Positions 52,243 to 60,195 of a stretch of 64,000 nt of DNA are shown here, in pieces. Made by a program: the position numbers and the translations under genes. The stretch is taken from positions 248,001 through 312,000 of the forward strand of contig JAEURN010000008.1 in the NCBI GenBank assembly GCA_016789105.1, in the 5' to 3' direction. This DNA is from Armatimonadota bacterium. Its GTDB lineage: Bacteria; Armatimonadota; Fimbriimonadia; Fimbriimonadales; Fimbriimonadaceae. The notes under the pieces were generated by a model. It did not search any database and was not told the origin of the DNA. It worked only from the letters and a program-made list of their open reading frames with translations. Each line of letters begins with the position of its first letter. Within the stretch, counting starts at the first letter, position 1.

Positions 52243-54645
52243 ATGGCGCAACGCATCCATGTGGCAGAGGTCGGACTGGATTCCCGGATGGCGGGGGCCG
52301 AGGCTGTCTACACCTATGCCGCCACCCCGGCCACCCAAGTCGGAGAAGCCTACATGGTGCCGCTCGGCCCCCGGCAGACCGTCGGTTACGTCTTGGCCGT
52401 CAAAGAAATCTTCGACCTCGAACTTGGTTTCCCGGTGGAAAACCTCAAACCGCTCGGCTCCAAAATCGCCAACCTCTCGCTTCCCAAGCAGGGGGTGGGG
52501 CTCGTTTATGAAACCGCCCGCCAAACCCTCTCCCCCGTACCGGTTTGTTTGAGCCTGGCAACCCCCCCAGGGATCAAAGACCGCCTCACCCGCGAATGGA
52601 GGCCGACCGGGAAGGCCCCGGAATCACCGCTGACCACGGCCCAACAAGAAGCCTTGTTGGCGCTGGCCGAAAAGCCGTTGGTCGAAAAAAAGGGGACGGT
52701 GATCCCAAGGGGCCTCAAAAGCACACTCAACGCGCTCCGGGCGCGCGGCCTCATCGAGCCCGTTGCCAGCGTGCAGCCGTTTGCCTCTCGCCGCCAGGCC
52801 GGCGAGGCATACCAACTCACCGCCGACGCCGCAAAAGTCGATGCCTATATCACCAAACACGCCAAGAAACGGCCAGCCCAGGTCGTGACCCTCATGCGGT
52901 TGCAAGGGTCCGAGGGGGTCGCTTTCTCCACCGACGAGATCAAGGCCCTTGGACAAGTGAGCGACGCCACACTCAAGGCTTTGGTTAAAGAAAAGCTGCT
53001 CGTCGAACCGGAATCCGGCCCGAGGGCGGCAAAACCTCCGCCACTCCCCAACCCCGACCAACAAGCAGCCATCGACGCCATCTGTGCCGAGGTCAAAGGC
53101 GGCCGTCACAAGGATTTCCTCCTCTTCGGCGTCACCGGATCCGGGAAAACCGAGGTGTACCTGAGGTGTGCCGAAGAAGCCTTGTCCCGTGGCCGCCAAG
53201 TGCTCTACTTGGTGCCGGAAATCGCCCTCACCGCCCAAGTCGTCGCCCAACTCCGCGACCGGTTTGGGGACCGTGTCGCTGTGCTGCACAGCAACCTATC
53301 GGCCCGTGAGCGGATGGAAAACTGGCTCCGAGTGGCCAGTGGCGAAGCCCCGGTTGTGCTGGGCCCACGGAGCGCCCTGTTCGCTCCGCTCGACAACCTC
53401 GGCCTGATCGTTTTGGACGAGGAGCACGAAGCCAGCTACAAGCAGGAAAACCTGCCCCGGTACCACACAAAAAGCCTGGCCCGATTCCTCGGCCAAGAGT
53501 ATGCGTGCCCAGTGGTAATGGGTTCGGCAACCCCGGCCATCGAATCGTTCCATGCCGCGCTGAGCGGGGAAATGGAACTTCTGAAGCTCCCGGGCCGCGC
53601 AGCAAGCGCCAAGCTGCCGCAGGTGTTCATCGAAGATTTGCGGGAAGGCTACAAAGACCGATCCGCCGGCGTATTTTCCCCCCGCCTTTCCAAAGCGGTC
53701 AATGAGACGCTGGCCCGGGGAGAACAAGCCATCTTGTTCCTCAACCGCCGGGCATTTGCCCCGTTTGTGGTTTGCCGCGACTGCGGCAAACGGTTTCAGT
53801 GCCCGCACTGCGCCGTCGCATTGGCGCTCCACCGGCGGGATGGCAAGCTAAGGTGTCACCACTGCGACTACCAGATGCCCGCCCCCGAATCGTGCGACGA
53901 ATGCGGTAGCGACCGCGTCAAGGCCTTCGGCATTGGGGCTGAGCGCGTCGAGCAGTCGGTTGCGGAGCAGTTCCCCGGGGCCAATGTGGCGCGGCTGGAT
54001 CGAGACATTGCCCGCAAACGAGGCGCATTGGAAGACACGCTGGCCAGGTTCCGCACGGGAGAATTGAATGTGCTTGTTGGCACTCAAATGGTGGCCAAGG
54101 GCCTCGACTTCCCCAATGTCACCTTAGTTGGGGTGATTGCCGCCGACATCAGCCTCGCCATCCCCGATTTCCGGGCCAGCGAACGCACCTTCCAGCTCCT
54201 GAGCCAAGTCGCCGGCCGGGCAGGACGCGGCCAAAGGGCCGGGCAGGTCGTCATCCAAACCCTTTCTCCGGATCATCCGTCGGTCGTCATGGCCCAAAGC
54301 CACGACTATGAGGCCTTTTATGCCAACTTGATCCAAGAACGGCAAGCGGCGGGGTACCCACCCTTCGTCCGGTTGGTGAATGTGCTGTTCGTCGGGCCTG
54401 ATCGGGACGAGGTGTATGGCCTATCTGCCGTTGCCGGGCAAAAAATCAAGCTCGCCCTCCCCGATGCCCCTGTTTTGGGCCCGGTCGATTGCCCGCTCAG
54501 CAAACTCAGCAACCTCCACCGGAGGCACATTCTGGTCAAACTCCCACCCGGTGCCGACCCCGGCCCGGTCGCCCAGGCGTTGGAGGGGCTCAAAACCCAA
54601 AAGGCCCGCGTCACGGTCGATGTCGACCCCAACAATCTAGTCTAG
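52243..54645 (+). CDS. priA: Primosomal helicase PriA
   Basis: Restarts collapsed replication forks by binding D-loops and loading the replisome. The 800-residue protein has the 3'-end-binding N-terminal domain, Walker A GVTGSGKTE (about 297-305), DEEH (about 392), and two zinc-binding sites between about 510 and 555 (CRDCGKRFQCPHC; CHHCDYQMPAPESCDEC), then helicase motifs GTQMVAKGLDFPNV and QVAGRAGRG. TACAGT lies 12 nt before the ATG. It overlaps the convergent next gene by 4 nt. Confidence 0.96.
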   Translation: MAQRIHVAEVGLDSRMAGAEAVYTYAATPATQVGEAYMVPLGPRQTVGYVLAVKEIFDLELGFPVENLKPLGSKIANLSLPKQGVGLVYETARQTLSPVPVCLSLATPPGIKDRLTREWRPTGKAPESPLTTAQQEALLALAEKPLVEKKGTVIPRGLKSTLNALRARGLIEPVASVQPFASRRQAGEAYQLTADAAKVDAYITKHAKKRPAQVVTLMRLQGSEGVAFSTDEIKALGQVSDATLKALVKEKLLVEPESGPRAAKPPPLPNPDQQAAIDAICAEVKGGRHKDFLLFGVTGSGKTEVYLRCAEEALSRGRQVLYLVPEIALTAQVVAQLRDRFGDRVAVLHSNLSARERMENWLRVASGEAPVVLGPRSALFAPLDNLGLIVLDEEHEASYKQENLPRYHTKSLARFLGQEYACPVVMGSATPAIESFHAALSGEMELLKLPGRAASAKLPQVFIEDLREGYKDRSAGVFSPRLSKAVNETLARGEQAILFLNRRAFAPFVVCRDCGKRFQCPHCAVALALHRRDGKLRCHHCDYQMPAPESCDECGSDRVKAFGIGAERVEQSVAEQFPGANVARLDRDIARKRGALEDTLARFRTGELNVLVGTQMVAKGLDFPNVTLVGVIAADISLAIPDFRASERTFQLLSQVAGRAGRGQRAGQVVIQTLSPDHPSVVMAQSHDYEAFYANLIQERQAAGYPPFVRLVNVLFVGPDRDEVYGLSAVAGQKIKLALPDAPVLGPVDCPLSKLSNLHRRHILVKLPPGADPGPVAQALEGLKTQKARVTVDVDPNNLV

Positions 54646-55415
54646 CGGTTGCGAAACGGGACGTTGTAAATGTTGCCCCGGATCGACTTCTCCAATCCTT
54701 CCGAATCCACATAACCGGTTCGGCCCGAGACATTGGAAACGGCGGATTGGTTCCCAAACACCGGCTTGCGGATGAAAAACATCAGGGTTTGCCGGGGGTC
54801 GATCACCGAACCCTGGCGGATCACGCTCAAGTTCGGGTTGGCTTCAATCGGAAGCCCCGGCCCGGCATCCAAGCGGCTCCCCGGTTCCAAGTAGGGCCGG
54901 ATCTGGTCCTTCCATTTGTCCGAATCCATGCCCGATGGGAAAAACCCGTCGTGGTCGTTGCAATATTGGATCGTCGCCTCGGTCACCCGGTTGAGGGCAC
55001 TGATCGCATCCATCGACTGAACACCGGGAACTCCGCCGCCGACCAAGCCCCCGCCGGCCCCTTGCCCGCCCCCTTGGAACAGCAGGAAGCCAGGGATGCA
55101 ACACAGGCTGATGGCCACGACGGCCACGATGACGGCAACCGTCCCTTGGGAGGCTTTTTGCGGGCCAAGCACCGGTGGGGCACCCCCATCGGTCATCACG
55201 CCAGGCACTGCGGCTTCTGCCTCCGGCTCCGCGTGCCCACCCGGGGGCAGATCGCCGAATTCGAGGTTGTCGCCGGCCCGGAACGGCTCACCCCCTTCGG
55301 CGGGAAAAAGCAAATCGTCGGCCGTGAGCCCACCCCCCTTTGCCATCCGCAAAAGGTACTCATAGCTGTAAGGCCCTTCCTGGTCGGGCGATCCATGGCG
55401 TTGGAGATAGAACAC
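54642..55415 (-). CDS. GYF-like domain, transmembrane, pseudopilin-like protein
   Basis: The 257-residue protein begins with a GYF_2-like module (QEGPYSYEYLLRMAKGGGLTADDLLF), then an acidic/Pro linker, one transmembrane helix (about 92-112), a Gly-rich spacer and a C-terminal segment (AISALNRVTEATIQYCNDHDGFFP and later strands) resembling the globular part of type II pseudopilins. Such layouts are frequent in planctomycete- and armatimonad-like genomes, often without known function. Start GTG 55415; TACACT lies 17 nt upstream. Confidence 0.65.
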   Translation of the reverse strand: MFYLQRHGSPDQEGPYSYEYLLRMAKGGGLTADDLLFPAEGGEPFRAGDNLEFGDLPPGGHAEPEAEAAVPGVMTDGGAPPVLGPQKASQGTVAVIVAVVAISLCCIPGFLLFQGGGQGAGGGLVGGGVPGVQSMDAISALNRVTEATIQYCNDHDGFFPSGMDSDKWKDQIRPYLEPGSRLDAGPGLPIEANPNLSVIRQGSVIDPRQTLMFFIRKPVFGNQSAVSNVSGRTGYVDSEGLEKSIRGNIYNVPFRNR

Positions 55416-55638
55416 GGGCGGGGAGGGGCTTTAGTGTATCCCGAAAGCGCGATTCTGCCATCAAGGGACTCAGGGGCGGCCACAGAGGCGCCAATTTCCT
55501 TAACCCGATCTTGAAGGGCTGCACGGCTCGGGGGAGCAGACAACGCTCCCAGCCGGCAACCTAGCAAATTTATTAGTGAATCAAATAGGAAAGTCTGATA
55601 GTCTGTTGATGCACCCTGTTTGGGGAGTTGAGGAAAAA
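55416..55638. other. Intergenic region between GYF-like gene and PEP-CTERM gene 3
   Basis: This divergent control region of 223 bp holds a TACACT box for the minus-strand gene. The last ~75 bp are A/T-rich (AATTTATTAGTGAATCAAAT), a likely promoter for the PEP-CTERM gene with AGGAAA as ribosome-binding site. No gene seen. Confidence 0.35.
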
Positions 55639-56370
55639 ATGAAAATCACTGCAATAATCTCGGTCTTTGCGTGTGCGGCTGTGGCTTCGGCGGTTGATGT
55701 CGTCGCCCCGAATGCCTTCGCAGCCACCGAGGGCCCAGGAACTTTTTCGCTGACCACTAACACGGCCGGCGGCCGCGTATACCAAATGGTCATCGATTCT
55801 TCTCAGTTGACCGGGCTGGTCGGGACTAACTTGGATGGCATGTCGTTCCGGCTGAATTCCGGGGCTACCTGGCCCCCCGTCCAGGTCGATATGTCTCAGT
55901 TCGACATTTGGGTTGGGGAAGGAGTCGACCCGACGGCGATCACGACGACGGTCGACAGCAACTTCATCGGCACGGCGACACAAGTCCGCTCGGGGGCGAT
56001 TTCGTTCTTCCCCGGTGACTTCCCGACCGGGGGGACGCCCAACGGGTTTGGGCCCAATTTCGGATTCAACTTGGGCAGCTACGCCTACAACGGCGGCGAT
56101 TTGGCGGTTCTCATCCGATTCGCCACCCAAACCCCCATCGGGGGCACGGCCGGACAAGCCGCGTTCGACGCCATTGCGGCCACTGACACCGCCAACGGTT
56201 ATGGATCCCTCTTCGCCGCCAAGTGGCAAAGTGGATCCACCTCCACGACCGTGAACTCCAACGGAAACTTCATCGTCACAAAGTTCAGCGGCACCCCGGT
56301 GCCAGAGCCGATGACCCTCGGTCTGCTGGGTTTGGGCGGACTCGCCGCGTTGCGCCGCCGAAAGAAGTAA
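55639..56370 (+). CDS. PEP-CTERM sorted surface protein 3
   Basis: The 243-residue exported protein has a signal peptide ending near ASA, a beta-sandwich-like body, and the C-terminal sorting signal TPVPEPMTLGLLGLGGLAALRRRKK. AGGAA precedes ATG 55639; the longer reading is unsupported. It differs in its body from the pair at 48-49.6 kb. Surface attachment by exosortase is established for the signal; the role is unknown. Confidence 0.85.
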   Translation: MKITAIISVFACAAVASAVDVVAPNAFAATEGPGTFSLTTNTAGGRVYQMVIDSSQLTGLVGTNLDGMSFRLNSGATWPPVQVDMSQFDIWVGEGVDPTAITTTVDSNFIGTATQVRSGAISFFPGDFPTGGTPNGFGPNFGFNLGSYAYNGGDLAVLIRFATQTPIGGTAGQAAFDAIAATDTANGYGSLFAAKWQSGSTSTTVNSNGNFIVTKFSGTPVPEPMTLGLLGLGGLAALRRRKK

Positions 56371-56389
56371 GAAGGCGGATGGCCGAAAT

Positions 56390-56430
56390 GTTCGCCGGGT
56401 GGCCATCAGGCTCCCGGCGAACTGCTTTTC
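56390..56430 (+). terminator. Terminator-like hairpin after PEP-CTERM gene 3
   Basis: GTTCGCCGGG and CCCGGCGAAC form a perfect 10-bp stem with a 13-nt loop, followed by TGCTTTTC. It abuts the stop of the minus-strand tiny lipoprotein gene. Confidence 0.75.
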
Positions 56431-56551
56431 AGTCGATGGTGTAAGAGCCTGAATGGCCCGGGTCAGTCACCGTCCCGCCGATCCCATTGCCGCCGCACCC
56501 GGCCAAGGCCGTCAACACCAGAGCCAACAACCAGAACATCCGAGACTTCAT
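56429..56551 (-). CDS. Tiny lipoprotein of 40 residues
   Basis: The short minus-strand frame starts MKSRMFWLLALVL, has the lipobox LAGC (Cys19) and a mature part of only 22 residues, GGNGIGGTVTDPGHSGSYTID after the Cys. The signal peptide is textbook, so I regard it as a real gene although no clear ribosome-binding site precedes it. The mature end resembles codons lying just beyond the htrA stop (ATDPSDSATHTID). It fills the otherwise empty 56371-56678 gap; the remaining 127 bp upstream show nothing recognisable. Confidence 0.6.
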   Translation of the reverse strand: MKSRMFWLLALVLTALAGCGGNGIGGTVTDPGHSGSYTID

Positions 56552-56678
56552 GGAAGGGTTAACCGCAATTTGCGGGCCAAAGCCCTTCAAACCTGGTCGT
56601 CGTTTGGCGCGGAGTCAGCGAATCCGCCCTTCTCGCCCTTTGCGCACTGCGCCGCCTGGATTTGGGGTAGGAACAGCC

Positions 56679-57878
56679 ATGGCGGTTGAAGCGTGGATGC
56701 TCGGCATTGGGTTGGCGTTGCTTGTGAGCATCGTCGCCAGCCGGTTGGCTTCACGCCTTGGCGTCCCCGTGTTGCTCAGTTTCCTAGTGCTCGGCATGGC
56801 CCTCGGGTCGCAAGGGCCAGGCGGAATCTGGTTCTCGGATGCCCGCCTCGCCCAAGAGATCGGCATCGTCGCCCTCGCCTTCATCGTGTTCTCAGGGGGT
56901 ATCGGCCTCGATTGGAGGACGGCGCGACCCCAGCTCCCCAAAGCCCTGGTGCTTGCGACCCTGGGCGTCGCCGCCACCGCCGCCGTGGTCGGCGCGGCGG
57001 CTCACTATTTCCTAAAGTTCTCGATCACCGAAGGGTTGCTCCTGGGCGCCATCGTCGCCCCCACCGACGCTGCCGCCGTGTTCAGCACCCTGAGCCGGGG
57101 CGATATCCGCATCAAACCCGAGCTCCGCGACACGCTGGAAATGGAATCGGGCACCAACGACCCGACCGGAATCTTTCTCGCCGGAGCCCTCATTGCCTCG
57201 CTGACCGAACCGACCTTCAACGCCGGAGCCAGCGCACTCGGCTTCGCGACGCAAATGGCGATCGGCGGGGCCGGGGGATGGCTGGTCGGGCGCCTGGGCG
57301 TCCTGGCGATGCGCAAGCTCCGGCTCGAATTCGTCGGCCTCTACCACGGGCTCGGAATTGCCATTGTCTTGGTGGCGTTCGGCGGCACGGCGATGCTGTG
57401 GGGTAGCGGATTCCTGGCCGCCTACGTCTCGGGGGTGATCTTCGGCAACCGAGAATTCCGCCAGCAAAAGGGTCTCGCTCGGTTTTTCGACGGAGTCGCT
57501 TGGCTGATGCAGATTGGCCTCTTCGTGGTGCTGGGGCTCCTTGTTTTTCCGCGCGAGCTGATCCATGTGGCAGGACCCGGCACCCTCGTCGCGCTGATTC
57601 TGATGTTCGTGGCCAGGCCGCTCGGGGTGTTTGTCTCTCTTGCCCCCTTCCGCATCCCCTGGCGCGACCAACTTCTGGTCTCCTGGTGCGGCCTGCGGGG
57701 TGCCGTGCCGATCGTCCTCGCCACATTCCCCCTTCTCGCCGATTTGCCGCGGGCACACGAAATCTTTAATCTCGTGTTTTTCGTGGTGGTTTTCTCAACC
57801 GTCCTGCAAGGCCCGACGATCCCCCTGCTGGCGAAAAGGCTCGCACCGGATTCTCCGCCGGTTCCCGAAAAGCCTTAG
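56679..57878 (+). CDS. CPA1-type sodium (or potassium)/proton antiporter
   Basis: The 399-residue membrane protein has about twelve helices. Family motifs: LGVPVLLSFLVLGMALG near the N-terminus, FIVFSGGIGLDWR, GAIVAPTDAAAVFSTL, the ion-binding MESGTNDPTGIFLAGAL (Asn-Asp, about residue 160) and SWCGLRGAVPIVLATFPL. The NhaP2/CvrA-like N-terminal half fits best, but without the cytoplasmic TrkA_C domain. AGGA lies 6 nt before ATG 56679. The cation cannot be told from sequence. Confidence 0.9.
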   Translation: MAVEAWMLGIGLALLVSIVASRLASRLGVPVLLSFLVLGMALGSQGPGGIWFSDARLAQEIGIVALAFIVFSGGIGLDWRTARPQLPKALVLATLGVAATAAVVGAAAHYFLKFSITEGLLLGAIVAPTDAAAVFSTLSRGDIRIKPELRDTLEMESGTNDPTGIFLAGALIASLTEPTFNAGASALGFATQMAIGGAGGWLVGRLGVLAMRKLRLEFVGLYHGLGIAIVLVAFGGTAMLWGSGFLAAYVSGVIFGNREFRQQKGLARFFDGVAWLMQIGLFVVLGLLVFPRELIHVAGPGTLVALILMFVARPLGVFVSLAPFRIPWRDQLLVSWCGLRGAVPIVLATFPLLADLPRAHEIFNLVFFVVVFSTVLQGPTIPLLAKRLAPDSPPVPEKP

Positions 57879-57952
57879 CGCCGGTCGTCGATCGTATGGG
57901 TTGCCGAGTCGCTCGGATCCGTGGCCGGGGTAAAGCTGATCGTCCCTTCTTT

Positions 57953-59098
57953 CTAAGCCTGATCGTCGCCAAGCGTGATGGTCAGTGTTTTGGTCTCGCC
58001 TCGCGACCAAATCTTGACCGTAAGCTTTGCCCCCGGCTTTTTATCCGCCATGAACACTTGGTAGTCCTCGGTGGCGTGCATCGGCTTGCCGTTGATTTCG
58101 GTGATGACGTCGAGCGGGGCCATGCCCGCCTGGGCCGCCGGACCTTGGAAGACCTGGCTGACGATGACGCCTTCCGTCGGTGGTTCAGACTGGGCCCCGG
58201 TTTGGGATTTGAGCCGTGCCCGGATCTGCGGAATGCCGAGGATGCTGCTGTCGCTGCGCACGGCGATTCCGATGCGACCATAACGCGCCCGTCCGAACTT
58301 CAAAATTTCGTCAACAACGGTCTTGACCCGGTTCACGGGAATCGCAAATCCGATCCCAACCGAGCCTTGGTCCGTTGAGGCGATCATCGAATTGATCCCG
58401 ATCAGCCGGCCTTGGGCATCGCACAGCGCCCCACCCGAGTTCCCATGGTTGATGGCCGCGTCAGTTTGGATGCCGTCGACGAAAATGGCGTAGTCGTCGG
58501 TTTTCAGCGGTCGCTTGGTGTTGCTGACGATGCCCACGCTGACCGTTTGTTCAAATCCAAGGGGGTTTCCGGCTGCAATGGCCCACTGGCCGACTTCCAA
58601 GGACTCGCTGTCGCCAACCTCGATCGGGGTGAGGCCCCCGTGCTTCACCTGCAGAACCGCGATGTCGGATCGTTCGTCGCTACCGATGACCTTGGCTTCG
58701 GCGGTGGTGCCGTCGCTGAACTTGACCAGGATTTTGTCGGCCGTCCGGTTGCCCCCGGCAGTCACCACATGGTTGTTGGTGACGATGTGCCCATCGGTGC
58801 TGAGCACGACCCCGCTCCCGGTCCCGCTGGGCTCGATGTACCGTTCGCCAAACCAGTTTTCCCCTTCCATCAACGTCGTCACGCTGACAACGCTCGGCAA
58901 GATTTTTTTCGCCGCGGCCCGGAAATCGGGCAATGATTTCGCCGCATTCTGGACCTCCACGCTGGAAACGGTGCTCGGTTCAATGCGGTACACCGCCGGG
59001 CTTTGCGATGCCGCCCCTACTTTAAACGCAACCAAGGAGGCGGCGAACACCACGCCGAACAACCCCACGCCCATCAAAATCACGTGTCCTGGCTTCAT
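57953..59098 (-). CDS. HtrA/Deg-family periplasmic serine protease with PDZ domain
   Basis: The 381-residue protein has an N-terminal membrane anchor (about 5-26), a trypsin-like domain with the triad His (TNNHVVT, about 106), Asp (ERSDIAVL, about 143) and Ser (NHGNSGGAL, about 221), and one PDZ domain (about 290-375). It degrades or refolds misfolded envelope proteins. The amber stop is followed in frame by 25 further sense codons before TAA at 57875-57877. Start ATG 59098 with AGGAA upstream. Confidence 0.93.
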   Translation of the reverse strand: MKPGHVILMGVGLFGVVFAASLVAFKVGAASQSPAVYRIEPSTVSSVEVQNAAKSLPDFRAAAKKILPSVVSVTTLMEGENWFGERYIEPSGTGSGVVLSTDGHIVTNNHVVTAGGNRTADKILVKFSDGTTAEAKVIGSDERSDIAVLQVKHGGLTPIEVGDSESLEVGQWAIAAGNPLGFEQTVSVGIVSNTKRPLKTDDYAIFVDGIQTDAAINHGNSGGALCDAQGRLIGINSMIASTDQGSVGIGFAIPVNRVKTVVDEILKFGRARYGRIGIAVRSDSSILGIPQIRARLKSQTGAQSEPPTEGVIVSQVFQGPAAQAGMAPLDVITEINGKPMHATEDYQVFMADKKPGAKLTVKIWSRGETKTLTITLGDDQA

Positions 59099-59170
59099 CG
59101 TCCGATTCCTACCCAACTGCCAATACGCAAAAATCCGTTCAGGCGATCCGGCATCTGCCCCGACCGGGCC

Positions 59171-59410
59171 CTAGTGCCGGTCCAGGAATTCCCGCATGGC
59201 ACTCCCAGCCTCTTCATTGCTCGGCTTAAAACCCCGGTTGTCGCGGTTGGTCCAAACAACCCATCCGTCATAGGAGATTTCCAGGATCCCACCCTTCCCG
59301 GGGACGAGCTCCGCCTCAAGTCCGAACTCCTCCCGGTACATCGCCGCCAACCTGGCGGCATGGGGGAGGTAGTTTCATTGCACGCAGTATTCAATGGTCA
59401 GCCTTGGCAC
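59171..59410 (-). CDS. SelW-like Rdx-family protein with in-frame UGA (candidate selenoprotein)
   Basis: Reading the UGA at 59377-59375 as selenocysteine gives a 79-residue protein beginning MPRLTIEYCVQ-U-NYLP. Cys9-x-x-Sec12 is the redox motif of the SelW/SelT/SelH (Rdx) thioredoxin-like fold, and the rest fits: NYLPHAARLAAMYREEFG, ELVPGKGGILEISYDG, then GFKPSNEE. No other Cys is present. GTG 59410 has TAGAAT 6 nt upstream. A SECIS-like hairpin lies 15 nt after the UGA. Alternatives are a Cys-to-stop pseudogene or a sequencing error. It is divergent from a peroxiredoxin-like gene. Confidence 0.75.
59343..59359 (-). promoter_or_regulatory. SECIS-like hairpin downstream of the UGA
   Basis: On the minus strand GCCGCCAGGTTGGCGGC folds into a 7-bp stem with apical loop GGU, starting 15 nt after the UGA. 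Bacterial SECIS elements have a stem in this position with G at the start of the apical loop, and E. coli fdhF also carries AGGU at its tip. It is internal to the coding sequence, as expected for bacteria. Confidence 0.55.
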
Positions 59411-59416
59411 GATTCC

Positions 59417-59422
59417 ATTCTA
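59417..59422 (-). promoter_or_regulatory. Leaderless -10 box of the Rdx gene
   Basis: TAGAAT on the minus strand ends 6 nt before GTG 59410. It also supplies the upstream in-frame stop, so GTG 59410 is the only usable start. Confidence 0.5.
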
Positions 59423-59453
59423 CATTGGCCCCGGGGACGCGGGAGGAATGCCA

Positions 59454-59459
59454 TAAACT
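59454..59459 (+). promoter_or_regulatory. Leaderless -10 box of the peroxiredoxin-like gene
   Basis: TAAACT ends 6 nt before ATG 59466. Together with the box at 59417 it makes a compact divergent promoter pair within 55 bp. Confidence 0.5.
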
Positions 59460-59465
59460 AGGTCC

Positions 59466-60152
59466 ATGAAAATGCTCCCCGTTGCCGTTGGTGTGCTCTG
59501 CGCTGCCGTGGTTGGCGCCGGGGTTTGGGTGCAGTCCGCCAAGCCGGCCTTCCGGGGGGTCAAAGTCAGCACCTACAACATCAAGGATGTCCCCCGGCAC
59601 CCGGTGACCAAGAAAATGGAAGTCGATGCGGCTTCGTTCGTTGGAGAACCTCTGCCACAGTTCCGACTCCCCGACACCCAGGGAGCCGAGATTGAAAGCA
59701 AAAAACTGCTCGGTGGCAAACCGGCAGTCGTTGTGATGACTAAGGACGGGTGCCCTTGTTCGATCGAGGCCCAGCCGTTCTTCACCGCGTTGGCCCGGCA
59801 CTACGGGTCGGATGTGCAATTCGTCGGCTTGTTCGATGCCGGAAGCCAGGCGGCAAAGAAATTCAAGACCGATTTCTCAGTCCCCTATCCGATCTTAGCG
59901 AGTGAGACCGATACCGTCTTCCGAGAATTTGGAGCCAAGCAGTCGGTTTACACGTACGTGGCCGACCAAGAAGGCACCGTCGTCCAGGTTTGGCCGGGAT
60001 ACAACAAAACGATGCTCAACGATTTGAACTTGGAGCTGAGCAAGCTATCCGGCAAACAACCCGCAAATTTAGACATGGAGATGGCGCCGGAAAAGATGAC
60101 CAGCGGATGCTTTTTCTTCCGCCCCGTCGGCACTGACAAGCCGGCATGGTAA
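59466..60152 (+). CDS. Exported AhpC/TSA-like thiol redox protein
   Basis: The 228-residue protein has an N-terminal signal or anchor (about 1-22), then a thioredoxin/peroxiredoxin fold: FVGEPLPQFRLPDTQG, KPAVVVMTKDGCPCSIEAQPFF with Cys96-Pro-Cys98, and a strand/helix pattern to VVQVWPGYNKTMLNDL. A C-x-C pair in place of the usual Cys arrangement is uncommon. Another Cys lies near the C-terminus (SGCFFF). Peroxidase or thiol-transfer function is inferred. It is divergently transcribed from the SelW-like gene. Confidence 0.75.
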   Translation: MKMLPVAVGVLCAAVVGAGVWVQSAKPAFRGVKVSTYNIKDVPRHPVTKKMEVDAASFVGEPLPQFRLPDTQGAEIESKKLLGGKPAVVVMTKDGCPCSIEAQPFFTALARHYGSDVQFVGLFDAGSQAAKKFKTDFSVPYPILASETDTVFREFGAKQSVYTYVADQEGTVVQVWPGYNKTMLNDLNLELSKLSGKQPANLDMEMAPEKMTSGCFFFRPVGTDKPAW

Positions 60153-60183
60153 CACAATTGCCGCTGAATTCCGGCCTACCGAA

Positions 60184-60189
60184 TACAAT
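60184..60189 (+). promoter_or_regulatory. Leaderless -10 box of the MFS transporter gene
   Basis: TACAAT ends 6 nt before GTG 60196. Confidence 0.5.
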
Positions 60190-60195
60190 CGACCT

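Noticed and set aside
59095-59394. 99-codon frame antisense or overlapping the Rdx gene
   Set aside because: It is another frame over the SelW-like gene and has no domain support, whereas the UGA-containing frame aligns with a known family.
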